From Candidatus Effluviviaceae Genus I sp. (GTDB taxonomy: Bacteria; Joyebacterota; Joyebacteria; Joyebacterales; Joyebacteraceae), in the NCBI GenBank assembly GCA_016867725.1, contig VGIX01000005.1:1-64000 (forward strand): a DNA stretch of 64,000 nt, written 5' to 3'. Shown in pieces: positions 33,520-41,387 of this stretch. The number at the start of each line of letters is the position of its first letter. Positions within the stretch are counted from its first letter, which is position 1. The notes under the pieces were generated by a model. That model worked only from the letters and a program-made list of their open reading frames with translations, did not search any database and was not told where the DNA came from. The translations under genes and the position numbers were made by a program.

Positions 33520-34110
33520 CTAGGTGGGACAGGCGGCCCCTCGGAGTATGTACGCGGTCGCCTCCCCGGCGAGGTCCGTCAGCCGATAGGAGCAGTCGTC
33601 CGCGACCCAATCGAGCACGAGGTTCTGGAACGACCCGAAGAGCATCGACGCCACCGCTCGCGTGTCCATGGGGCGGAACACACCGGAGCGGACGCCCTCG
33701 TCGAGCGTGCTCTCGATGATGCCGCGGTAGGCGCGGCTGCTCCGCTTGGCGACCATCTTGATCATCGCCGTGCTCTGGCGGAGCTGGGAGAGGAAGATGC
33801 GAGCGCTGTCGGGGTTCTCCTGCATGAGCTCAAGCCCCAGCACGATGAGCCTGCGGAGCTTCGCCTCGGGCCCGGGCTCCCGCTCGACGCCCTCTCGGAG
33901 GCTCGCCATGTGCTTGTCGAGGAACTCCTCGAAGACGGCGACGAGCAGCTCTTCCTTGCTCGAGAAGTAGATGTAGATGGTCCCTGCGGCCACACCCGCA
34001 GCCTCTGCCACCTCCGCGGTCGTGGTGTTGTGGTACCCCTTCTCACCGAAGAACCGCGCCGCGGCGGCGATGATCCGTTCCCGCTTGTTGCCGACTCTCT
34101 TTCGGGCCAT
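33520..34110 (-). CDS. TetR-family transcriptional regulator
   Basis: 196 residues from ATG 34110; the 556-residue frame is a GC-rich artefact. The N-terminal helix-turn-helix (IIAAAARFFGEKGYHNTTTAEVAEAAGVAAGTIYIYF) is a textbook TetR motif. The C-terminal helical domain (about 60-196) would bind a small ligand and dimerise, and resembles AcrR/FadR-like members. It precedes the radical SAM gene by 115 bases. Its own promoter (34308-34336) is overlapped by a 17-bp palindrome that may be its operator. It probably represses this operon until a ligand binds. Confidence 0.92.
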   Translation of the reverse strand: MARKRVGNKRERIIAAAARFFGEKGYHNTTTAEVAEAAGVAAGTIYIYFSSKEELLVAVFEEFLDKHMASLREGVEREPGPEAKLRRLIVLGLELMQENPDSARIFLSQLRQSTAMIKMVAKRSSRAYRGIIESTLDEGVRSGVFRPMDTRAVASMLFGSFQNLVLDWVADDCSYRLTDLAGEATAYILRGAACPT

Positions 34111-34301
34111 GCGGCTTCCCTCTCTCCCGGCTCCCAGCAGGGCGAAGCCGGCGCTCAGGAGACGACAGGACATCCCCGCTGGAGTGAACGCGGTCCGCGC
34201 CGCGAGCGTACCAGCCCGGGCCGAAGCGCCGAGCGCGGCTGAGACTGAGTGAGAGCCGCCCCAGATCGTCTTCGGCGTCCGTGCCCGGAGGACAAATGAC
34301 T

Positions 34302-34336
34302 GGCATGATACTAATGCCGTCGCCGGGGCCCTGCAA
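34302..34336 (-). promoter_or_regulatory. TetR promoter with overlapping palindromic operator
   Basis: Minus strand TTGCAG (34331-34336), 17-bp spacer, TAGTAT (34308-34313). GGCAT (34302-34306) and ATGCC (34314-34318) form an inverted repeat centred on the -10. A repressor bound there would block RNA polymerase, as expected for TetR autoregulation. Confidence 0.5.
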
Positions 34337-34361
34337 CAGCAATCTGGGGGCCTTGAGGGAA

Positions 34362-34413
34362 GAAGGGCCCCGCCGGGCGGCCTTCCGGCCACAGCCCGAT
34401 GACGGGGCCCTTC
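34362..34413 (-). terminator. Nested hairpin terminator of the lipoprotein gene
   Basis: Outer arms GAAGGGCCCCG (34362-34372) and CGGGGCCCTTC (34403-34413) enclose CGGGC/GCCCG and GGCC/GGCC with a TTCC loop: 20 base pairs with small bulges. On the minus strand it is followed by TTCCCTC. Confidence 0.6.
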
Positions 34414-34487
34414 CGATGAGCGGCGGGGGCCGGCTGACGCAGGGGATGCTGTTCGGCGAACCAAAGGAGAGGAAGTCGCCGTCCAGG

Positions 34488-36797
34488 CTAGAGCTTCCCG
34501 CTGGTCAGGCCGCGCTCCCCGCCGGACGCCGCCGGCTTCCCTCTCAGCTCCGGCTTCACGATCCCGCCGAAGTCGTGGATGATGGGCAGGCCGAGGGCGT
34601 TGCACACGACGTTGGGCATCACGAGCCCGCTGGTCCAGTTGTTGTAGAAGTTCCACTCCAGGGGCTGGGTCGTCAGGATGACCCATCCGTCGCCGTATCC
34701 GAACTCCACGAGCGTGGCGGAGCCGGCGTTGTCCGTCACGTACACCGTTGCGCCGTCCGGGAGGTTCGCTATCCCCGCGTGGCTCGCGTACTGCCCGTAG
34801 ATCTGCTCGGGAAGCCCCGCGACCATCGGCGATCCGCGAAGCACGACGGTGTTGAACCACGTCCGGTAGCTCTGGAGCGTCACGCCGCCGGGCAGCGCGA
34901 TCCGCGCGGCCTGGATGGACCCTCCGTTCCACCCGAGATCGCACGCCCCCCAGAGCAGCGTGCCGCCCGCCGCCGCGAACTGCAGCATGCGAACCTGATT
35001 CCGCGCGTACGCGTTGTAGAACGTCTGGGGCTGGTCGTTCTGGACGATGACGAGATCCGTGCCCGGGCGAAGCTCGAGCGTGCTCAGGTCGACCGAGCCG
35101 CGCACCTCGTACTGGCCCGGCCCGTCTCCCTCCGTCAAGCCCAGGATCTCCAGCATCTGGTCCAGGACCGGCGGGACCTCCGGCGACCACGGCATCGCGT
35201 CCCTGAGGATGATGACGTGCGCGGCCGAGCCCCCGCTCCCCCCGACGTTGACCCTGTGGGCCACGACGTCGCTGAGTCCGCCCGGGTCCCGCACCTCAAG
35301 CGTGACCAGGTGCGCTCCGGGCAGCACGAAGCCGTGCTGGGTGGTTCGGACGCTGCTCCACTCCGTGTCCCACACGCCGTCACTCGACCAGTCCCACCGG
35401 ACCTCAAGACCGCCCGGCGGGTCGTCGACGTCAGAGCAGGCGCCGGCGTCGAACGAGACCGGAGCGCCCGCCGCGGCGAAGGAAGGCGAGAAGCTGAACG
35501 CCGCCCGCGGCGCCGTCTGTGAGACGCCGACCGTCATGACGCCGTCCACCTGGCGGATGCGCTGCGACCCCATCGGGTCGCCCGTCACGAGAGCCCCGAA
35601 GAACGGAACGCGGCGTTCCCCACCGGCGAGGATCTGCGTGGCGAACACCGAGCCGCGCAGGAGCGGACAGCCCGCCTCGATGAAGCTCCGGCATGACGAG
35701 TTGCTTCCCCGCCAGTACCACGATGCGACGGAGGCGGCTTCCGTCCGAACGAGCGACACGAGAGCGAGCATGAAGGCGTGGGGATCGCCGGCCGCAAAGG
35801 ACGCCGCAAGGTCGCCCGTTTGCCATGTCGCGACGCCGAGATCCTCGGGCCGGCGCTCGGGCAGCACGCCGGAGAGGGGCGCGAGCACTTCCACGACGCC
35901 TCGGGCGCAGTTGGCGCCTGCGGCCATCCCCCCGGGGGTCTGCCCCCCAGGCGCTGCGAAGTCAGGGCGCGAGAAGGCCGTCAGGAACGACCCGTCCCCA
36001 AGGTCCACGGCGGTGCGCGTGGTGGACGATGGAACGACGGTGGGCGGCCACGACGCGACGACCTCGACGTTCTCGCGGTCGGAGCCGACGAGCTCGGTGA
36101 CGGTCCGCCCGTCCGCCTCGCGCACCGCGCGGAAGCCGTAGAACAGCACGCCGGGGTTCACGCAGGCGATGCCGCCTCCCGGGGCATCCTCGAGCCACGG
36201 CTGCTCGCAGAGCAGCTCGCCGTAGGGGTTCCCGGCGAGCATGTCGAGAACGACGCGGGACGCCATCTGGATCAGCCCGGGCTCGGTCTCGTCCGAGAGC
36301 CGGCCGACCGCCGACGCGGCGACGGCCGTCGTGACGCTCTGCACGAGCACGTTCCACGAGTTGTGCTGCCGGATCGTGACTGCGAACGCGGCCCTGCCCT
36401 CTGCCGAGAACATCGTCAGGAACGGGTTCGTCATCGCGAGCGCGACGGCCGTCGAGGTCGCGTCGATGACAACGGGGCCGGTCTCGTCCGGCTCGACCCA
36501 GCCGATGAGGACGGGAGACGCGCCGGCGCCCATGACGAACACCGCCTGCGGGAGGTCTCCGTCGGGCACCAGCACGGAGAACTCGCCGCCGGCGCCGACC
36601 GGCGCGCGGTCCGCGAACGACAGGACCTCGAGCGTGCCCGGATCGATCGGCGTTCCGGCGGGCAGAGCGACGACGCCCGTGAGCGTCCGCAGGGGCAGAG
36701 CGGTCTGGCCGTCGTCGTGCCCGCCCGAGCTCGAGCAGGACGTGAGACTGAGCGCAACGAGGCACAGCGCGGCGACAACACGGATAGCAGTTCTCAT
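34488..36797 (-). CDS. Large lipoprotein with PKD domain
   Basis: 769 residues from ATG 36797 with AGGAGG seven bases upstream. Lipoprotein signal VVAALCLVALSLTSCSSS has a lipobox LTSC. The mature chain begins with a transthyretin-like region (TLTGVVALPAGTPIDPG). Around residues 470-550 is a PKD-like domain (ASFSFSPS-like start, FDAGACSDVDDPPGG, then VRWDWSSDG and the HLVTLEVRDPGG strand). The last third (VIILRDAMPWSPEVPPVLDQML to FGYGDGWVILTTQPLEW) resembles the glutamine-amidotransferase-like or ThuA-like Rossmann region found in secreted proteins that inspect a 'coffin' of time-ordered values. That part is a weak guess. Function unknown. Located on the outer surface or periplasmic face of a membrane by the lipid anchor. 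Confidence 0.75.
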   Translation of the reverse strand: MRTAIRVVAALCLVALSLTSCSSSGGHDDGQTALPLRTLTGVVALPAGTPIDPGTLEVLSFADRAPVGAGGEFSVLVPDGDLPQAVFVMGAGASPVLIGWVEPDETGPVVIDATSTAVALAMTNPFLTMFSAEGRAAFAVTIRQHNSWNVLVQSVTTAVAASAVGRLSDETEPGLIQMASRVVLDMLAGNPYGELLCEQPWLEDAPGGGIACVNPGVLFYGFRAVREADGRTVTELVGSDRENVEVVASWPPTVVPSSTTRTAVDLGDGSFLTAFSRPDFAAPGGQTPGGMAAGANCARGVVEVLAPLSGVLPERRPEDLGVATWQTGDLAASFAAGDPHAFMLALVSLVRTEAASVASWYWRGSNSSCRSFIEAGCPLLRGSVFATQILAGGERRVPFFGALVTGDPMGSQRIRQVDGVMTVGVSQTAPRAAFSFSPSFAAAGAPVSFDAGACSDVDDPPGGLEVRWDWSSDGVWDTEWSSVRTTQHGFVLPGAHLVTLEVRDPGGLSDVVAHRVNVGGSGGSAAHVIILRDAMPWSPEVPPVLDQMLEILGLTEGDGPGQYEVRGSVDLSTLELRPGTDLVIVQNDQPQTFYNAYARNQVRMLQFAAAGGTLLWGACDLGWNGGSIQAARIALPGGVTLQSYRTWFNTVVLRGSPMVAGLPEQIYGQYASHAGIANLPDGATVYVTDNAGSATLVEFGYGDGWVILTTQPLEWNFYNNWTSGLVMPNVVCNALGLPIIHDFGGIVKPELRGKPAASGGERGLTSGKL

Positions 36798-36908
36798 GGT
36801 ACGACCTCCTGCCTGCCGGCACGACACCCGCGGCGGGGCGTCGGCCCCGCGGCAACCTGGCGGGTGCTCATGCAAGGGCCGTACCAAACGGGCCATGTGG
36901 GAACACAG

Positions 36909-36940
36909 AAGGGCCGGCCCTCGCCCGAGGACCGGCCCTC
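36909..36940 (-). terminator. Terminator of the M14 carboxypeptidase gene
   Basis: AGGGCCGG (36910-36917) pairs with CCGGCCCT (36932-36939); inside, CCTC pairs with GAGG after one mismatch. On the minus strand TTCTGTGTT follows. It lies in the gap between the carboxypeptidase stop and the lipoprotein start. Confidence 0.6.
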
Positions 36941-36961
36941 CGTAAGCAGTTCAGACGGGAC

Positions 36962-39586
36962 CTACTTCAGCACGACGACCTTGGTCTCCCGCACGGTCCG
37001 CCCGGCCTCAAGCCGGGCGAAGTAGAGGCCGCTCGCGACGCGCTCCCCGTGGTCGTCGCGTCCGTCCCAGGCGACCTCGACCGGCCCGGGGCCGACGATC
37101 CCGGCGGCCAGCGTCCGAACACGTCGCCCGTCCACGCTGTGGACGGTGAGCGTCACGCCGGCGCGCTCGGCGATGCTGAACCGCAGCGTCGTCTCGCCGG
37201 TGGAAGGGTTCGGGCGCGCCGGGTGCAGGGCCAGCGCCGCGACCGCGCCGTCGTCGATCCCGCTCGACTGAACGGTGAACGACCCCTTCGCCATGAGCGG
37301 CCCGCGCTCCGTCCCGTCGTACGCGTACGCGCGCCACCAGTACTCGCCGTCCGTCAGGGCCGGCTCCACCTGCCAGCTCGTGCTGCCGCTCCCCTCCGCG
37401 ACCCCGGACACCGAGGCGGAGAGCGCGGTGCACAGCTCGTCGGCGTACACGAGGAACCCGTAGGTGAGAACATCACCCTGGTCGGGGTCGGTCGCGTTGA
37501 GCACCGTGAGGACCGGCGTCGGCGACGAGACGCTTCCGCCGTCGGGCGGGGCGCTGAGCGTCGGCGCGGTCGGCCGCGCGTTGCCCGTGCACGGCCCGAG
37601 GATCTTGACGTCGTCGACGTACCACCCCTCGTCCGTGATGTACGAGTCGGCCGTCAGCCGGAACCGCACCTTGAGGTTGGCCGTCCCGCAGAAACCGGTG
37701 AGCGCCAGGCTCACGCTCTCCCACGTCCCGCTGTTCCCGGAGTACTTCGGGCCGACCTGCCCCCACGTCGCGCCGCCGTCGGCGGACGCCTCAACGTAGC
37801 AGAAGTCGTACCCGTACTCGGTCTTGTAGCGGTGGTTGAACGAGAGCTCGGCCGAGGTCGCGTTTGACAGGTCGACGGGATTCACCATCTGGATCCAGGT
37901 GTTCACGCCGTTGACGTAGTTGCCGGACGGGCTGTCGGTGTACGAGTGCGTCGGCGAGCTGTAGCTGGAGGTCGTGAGCCCCCACCGCCCGTCGTTCTCG
38001 TGCCACTTGCCGATGCCGCTCTCCATGTTATCGGAGAACAGCGTGCACGGAGAGCCGACCATCCAGACGAGCGTTTCCTGCATGGCGAAGCCGTCCGCTT
38101 CGATCCGGACGCTGAGCGCGAGCGAGTGGCCGCCGGGCGTCGTCGGGTCCACGGAGAACACGAACGGGTCGGACGCGTTCCCCGCGAACGAGTTCGGACC
38201 GATCGTCCCGATCGCGGCGGACGCGTCGATGAGTTGCACGTACGGGTCGTCGGTCGAGATCGTCATGGCGACGTTCGTGGCCGACGCGATGAGGCTCTGG
38301 TTCGCCAGAACGACCGTGAGGTTCAGCGTCTCGCCGGGGTCCGGCTTGCCGTTCCCGTTCCCGCCGGCGAGCGCCTTGTCGGCCACGGCGACGTACAGCC
38401 CCGCGATGCGCGTGAGGTAGATCTGCGGCCACAGGTTCTCCGCGTTGAGCCCGGCGATCTCGCTCTCCGCCGGCCAGAAGCCGCTCCCGCCCACCTCGAC
38501 GCAGTACGCCCACACGGCGTGCTGCCCGTAGAGCCAATCCGTGGTGGTGCCGCTGCAGTTGTAGAGGATCTCTCCCGGCTGGCCCGTGCTGTAGCCGTTG
38601 GACTGCGCCATCGTGTTCGCGATGGCGCGGAACGTCGCGTCATCGGGCGTGTGCGAGTTGGTGTAGCTCCAGGGGAACAGGACCATGCCGGCGACCGAGT
38701 GGAACGTGATGTTCGCGATGAGCTCGCGCGCCGCGACGAAGTCCATGTAGACCTGGACCTCGGGCTCCGAGCCCGCCGACGCGCCGCGGTACGTCTCGCT
38801 GCACGGGTCGGAGGACGACCCCACCCCGCCCCACTGGTACGGGTAGTTGCGGTTGAGGTCCACGCCCTTGCACGACGAACCCGGGTTGTCCCGCCGGTTC
38901 TTCCGCCACATCCCGCCGCCGGAGGGGTTCGTCGTCTCGTTGTAGATGAACCCGTCGGGGTTCACGATCGGGATGAACCAGATCTCGCGGTTGTCCACGA
39001 GGAACGTCGCCTCGGGGTCCGTGCCGTGGTTCTGCGTGAGCCACTCCATGAAGTGCAGCTGGGCCTCGAGCGACATCGGTTCGCGGGCGTGGTGCATCCC
39101 GTCGAAGAGGATCTCCGGCTCGTCCTCGTCGAGGTCCGGGTTGTCCGAGATCTTGAAGGCCCAGATCGTCCGACCTTCGATGGACGTGCCGATGGAGATC
39201 CGCGAGGTCGTGATGGATGGGTACTGGGCGTGCAGCGCGTCGAGGAAGTCCTCCATCTCGGAATACGTGTGGAACTGGCCGAAGTTCGGGCCGCGGATCC
39301 GGCTCGCGTAGAAGGCCTCCATGTCCTCGATCTCGACGACGATCCGATACCCTTCGGACCTGAGGGCCTCGACCTGGTCGGCGTCGGTGACGAAGGTCAC
39401 TCCCAGCCCAGGCTTCGACGACATGATGTCCAAGTCCGGCCGCGAGACGAACCGCTGCCAGTCGGACATCGATGCGAACTCCGCGCGCGCCTGGACCCGG
39501 GCCGCCTCCGGGCCGGCCCCGTGGACGCGGCCGGCCCCGGCCAGCGCCAGGGCGCAGATCACAAGAGCCAGCTTCGCCACCCTCAT
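36962..39586 (-). CDS. Secreted M14 zinc carboxypeptidase with FlgD-like tail
   Basis: 874 residues. Of two adjacent ATGs the one at 39586 has AAGGAG seven bases upstream. The one at 39589 is four bases away. Signal peptide AKLALVICALALAGAGRVHG. The M14 domain has zinc ligands His166 and Glu169 in MHHAREP, NPDGF, DLNRNYPYQWG (substrate Asn-Arg), His in ITFHSVAG and the catalytic Glu in YCVEVGGSGFWP. Beyond it are beta-sandwich domains, a Fn3-like segment, and a FlgD-like tail beginning ARPNPSTGE and ending VVVLK. It removes C-terminal residues from extracellular proteins. The promoter upstream carries a perfect 6-2-6 palindrome resembling TetR-type operators. Confidence 0.92.
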   Translation of the reverse strand: MRVAKLALVICALALAGAGRVHGAGPEAARVQARAEFASMSDWQRFVSRPDLDIMSSKPGLGVTFVTDADQVEALRSEGYRIVVEIEDMEAFYASRIRGPNFGQFHTYSEMEDFLDALHAQYPSITTSRISIGTSIEGRTIWAFKISDNPDLDEDEPEILFDGMHHAREPMSLEAQLHFMEWLTQNHGTDPEATFLVDNREIWFIPIVNPDGFIYNETTNPSGGGMWRKNRRDNPGSSCKGVDLNRNYPYQWGGVGSSSDPCSETYRGASAGSEPEVQVYMDFVAARELIANITFHSVAGMVLFPWSYTNSHTPDDATFRAIANTMAQSNGYSTGQPGEILYNCSGTTTDWLYGQHAVWAYCVEVGGSGFWPAESEIAGLNAENLWPQIYLTRIAGLYVAVADKALAGGNGNGKPDPGETLNLTVVLANQSLIASATNVAMTISTDDPYVQLIDASAAIGTIGPNSFAGNASDPFVFSVDPTTPGGHSLALSVRIEADGFAMQETLVWMVGSPCTLFSDNMESGIGKWHENDGRWGLTTSSYSSPTHSYTDSPSGNYVNGVNTWIQMVNPVDLSNATSAELSFNHRYKTEYGYDFCYVEASADGGATWGQVGPKYSGNSGTWESVSLALTGFCGTANLKVRFRLTADSYITDEGWYVDDVKILGPCTGNARPTAPTLSAPPDGGSVSSPTPVLTVLNATDPDQGDVLTYGFLVYADELCTALSASVSGVAEGSGSTSWQVEPALTDGEYWWRAYAYDGTERGPLMAKGSFTVQSSGIDDGAVAALALHPARPNPSTGETTLRFSIAERAGVTLTVHSVDGRRVRTLAAGIVGPGPVEVAWDGRDDHGERVASGLYFARLEAGRTVRETKVVVLK

Positions 39587-39642
39587 CATCCGGCTCCTTC
39601 CCGTTGACTCGCGCACCCCCGGAGAGCTGTTCCTGACCTCTC

Positions 39643-39671
39643 ATCATAGCACACATTGCATAGGTAATCAA
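39643..39671 (-). promoter_or_regulatory. Promoter of the M14 carboxypeptidase gene
   Basis: Minus strand TTGATT (39666-39671), 17-bp spacer, TATGAT (39643-39648). A near-consensus promoter directly abutting the palindrome at 39672-39685. Confidence 0.7.
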
Positions 39672-39685
39672 TGAGCGAGCGCTCA
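39672..39685. promoter_or_regulatory. Perfect palindromic operator candidate TGAGCG-AG-CGCTCA
   Basis: A 6-bp arm, 2-bp centre and 6-bp arm immediately upstream of the -35 of the carboxypeptidase promoter. TetR-family operators often have this form. Binding here could activate or repress. No other exact copy was noticed in the window, and the local TetR gene has a different palindrome. Confidence 0.5.
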
Positions 39686-39752
39686 GCGGCGCAGCAGCGA
39701 CCACCCCGCCGGCCGCGGAGGGGGATGCCATGGGCGAGATGCCGCTGAGGCA

Positions 39753-40496
39753 TCACGCGGAACAAGCGAGGAACGAGGCAGAGCCGTCCTCGACGGGCGT
39801 CCACGCGCCGACGGGCGAAGGGAGGACCTCCGACGAAACCACCGCGAACGGCCCCGCCGGGCCTTGGCCGTCGGTCCGCCACATGGTGTAGTACCTCGGC
39901 GTCGTGCTGCCGGGCTCACGCCGCGTCGCGTACACCACGGACCGCGACCTCACGACGAGGCAGTTGACGCAGGTGAAGTCCCGCAGTCGTCCGAGCGTCG
40001 CGGCGAGGGCGTCCGGCGCGCTCGGACCGTCCATTGCGACCGTCGAGAGCACATGTAGGAAGAGCCGCTCGGAGTCCGTGGAGCCCTCCGGAGCGAGCGA
40101 AGGGTCCCACGAGAGCTGCGAGGTGTCGCGAACCTCTCCGTTGTGGCAGAAGGCCCAGACGGCGTCCCGGTGGGTCACGAGGAACGGGTGCGTGTTGGCG
40201 GGCGCGATCGACCTCGGGTGCTTGGCGCGCCGCGCGTGGACGACGGCGAGATCGGTCTCCACGCCCGCCAGCTCGTCGAAGAGCCTGTCCTCGAAGCAGG
40301 GCGTGGTGCTGCGAACGCGCTCAAGATGGCCGTCTCTCAGGTACACGGCGCCCCAGCCGGAGTCGTGAAGGAAGGCGCCCGCGCGCGGCGAGAGCTCGTG
40401 CTGGTGCGCCGGGTTCGCGTTCGTCGCCATGGCACGGACGCCCTCCACGACGTCGGCCATCGCGAAGCTCCCCACCGCAGCGACCATTCTGCACAT
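39753..40496 (-). CDS. Class II glutamine amidotransferase (YafJ/EgtC-like)
   Basis: 247 residues starting MCRMVA, with Cys2 the N-terminal nucleophile of Ntn glutamine amidotransferases once Met is removed. Further motifs are HARRAK and the HNGEVRD segment (CHNGEV), which positions glutamine ammonia chemistry in PurF/GlmS-type domains, and DSERLF. There is no second synthase domain, so it is a stand-alone glutaminase-type unit, as in YafJ or the EgtC gamma-glutamyl hydrolase. No ergothioneine genes are near, so the substrate is unknown. It diverges from the arginine decarboxylase gene. A TTGACC-N18-TATAGT promoter lies 38 bases upstream. Confidence 0.88.
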   Translation of the reverse strand: MCRMVAAVGSFAMADVVEGVRAMATNANPAHQHELSPRAGAFLHDSGWGAVYLRDGHLERVRSTTPCFEDRLFDELAGVETDLAVVHARRAKHPRSIAPANTHPFLVTHRDAVWAFCHNGEVRDTSQLSWDPSLAPEGSTDSERLFLHVLSTVAMDGPSAPDALAATLGRLRDFTCVNCLVVRSRSVVYATRREPGSTTPRYYTMWRTDGQGPAGPFAVVSSEVLPSPVGAWTPVEDGSASFLACSA

Positions 40497-40533
40497 CGGC
40501 TGCGCCTCCCGAAGGTGCGTCGAACCGACCGCG

Positions 40534-40563
40534 ACTATATCCCGTCGGTCCCGCCGCGGTCAA
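40534..40563 (-). promoter_or_regulatory. Promoter of the class II amidotransferase gene
   Basis: Minus strand TTGACC (40558-40563), 18-bp spacer, TATAGT (40534-40539). Confidence 0.6.
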
Positions 40564-40579
40564 CGCGCCGCGCGGCCCG

Positions 40580-40608
40580 TTGACACCCGGGGACCGCGAC
40601 CATATACT
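40580..40608 (+). promoter_or_regulatory. Promoter of the arginine decarboxylase-agmatinase operon
   Basis: TTGACA (40580-40585), 17-bp spacer, TATACT (40603-40608). The leader to the TTG start at 40755 is about 140 bases of GC-rich sequence with no gene, long enough to hold control by RNA structure. Confidence 0.7.
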
Positions 40609-40754
40609 CCTTGCGCCGCGCGCCTCTCGTGGTGCGCGCGGGCGAGCGCCGCTCCGTTCCGGCAGGCCGTGTCTCCCGCCGGTCGGGCGTCGCCGCGACG
40701 ATGGCACCGAGACGGAGCGGCCCGGACCGGCGGGAGCGCGTGAGGAGACGAACG

Positions 40755-41315
40755 TTGAGAGGCCCCTGCGAGATCTTCTTGACGAAGGGCTCAGGCAAGC
40801 ACAAGGAGAAGCTGGCGAGTTTCGAGATGGCCCTCAGGGACGCGAAGATCGCCAACTTCAACCTCGTGCGCGTATCCAGCATTCTCCCACCCGGCGCGAG
40901 GATCGTCGGTTGCGATACAGGCCTCAAGAGACTGCTCCCCGGCCAGATCGTGTTCGCGGTCATCTCGGACAACGCGACGAACGAGCCGCATCGGCTCATC
41001 GCCGCGTCCGTGGGCGTCGCCCGCCCGAAGGACTCTCACAAGCACGGCTACCTCTCCGAGCACCACGGCTTCGGGCAGAACGAGGACACGGCCGGCGACT
41101 ACGCGGAGGACCTCGCCGCCCAGATGCTCGCGACGATCCTCGGCGTTCCGTTCGATCCGGACGCGAGCTACGACGAGCGGAAGGAGCACTGGCGGATCAG
41201 CAACGAGATCGTGCGCACGAGCAACATCACGCAGACCGCCGTCGGGGACAAGAACGGCCTGTGGACGACGGTCCTCACCGCCGCGGTCTTCGTGGTGCCG
41301 CCGTTCCACTACTAG
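40755..41315 (+). CDS. pdaD: Pyruvoyl-dependent arginine decarboxylase
   Basis: 186 residues from a TTG start with GAGGAGA six bases upstream. The protein belongs to the PvlArgDC family. Self-cleavage between Ser41 and Ser42 in VRVSSILPP produces the beta chain and the alpha chain with its N-terminal pyruvoyl group. Typical conserved segments PPGA and ISNEIV are present, and the length matches archaeal and chlamydial members. It decarboxylates arginine to agmatine. An agmatinase gene follows 72 bases later, which completes the pathway to putrescine. It carries no PLP domain. A GTG frame upstream (40611) lacks family sequence and starts at the predicted transcription start, so it is rejected. 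Confidence 0.93.
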   Translation: MRGPCEIFLTKGSGKHKEKLASFEMALRDAKIANFNLVRVSSILPPGARIVGCDTGLKRLLPGQIVFAVISDNATNEPHRLIAASVGVARPKDSHKHGYLSEHHGFGQNEDTAGDYAEDLAAQMLATILGVPFDPDASYDERKEHWRISNEIVRTSNITQTAVGDKNGLWTTVLTAAVFVVPPFHY

Positions 41316-41387
41316 GCGCGGGGTCCGGAGGCGCGTCGTATCGACGACGGTCGCGCGCCTCTGCGCGTTCCTCGCGAGGGCAACGCC

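Larger units (their letters stand above)
34111..34487. other. Gene-free stretch between TetR and a lipoprotein gene
   Basis: No coding region is supported. It holds the TetR promoter and palindrome (34302-34336), a predicted leader of about 190 bases, and a nested hairpin (34362-34413) that ends the upstream lipoprotein transcript. The remainder is featureless GC-rich sequence. Confidence 0.6.
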
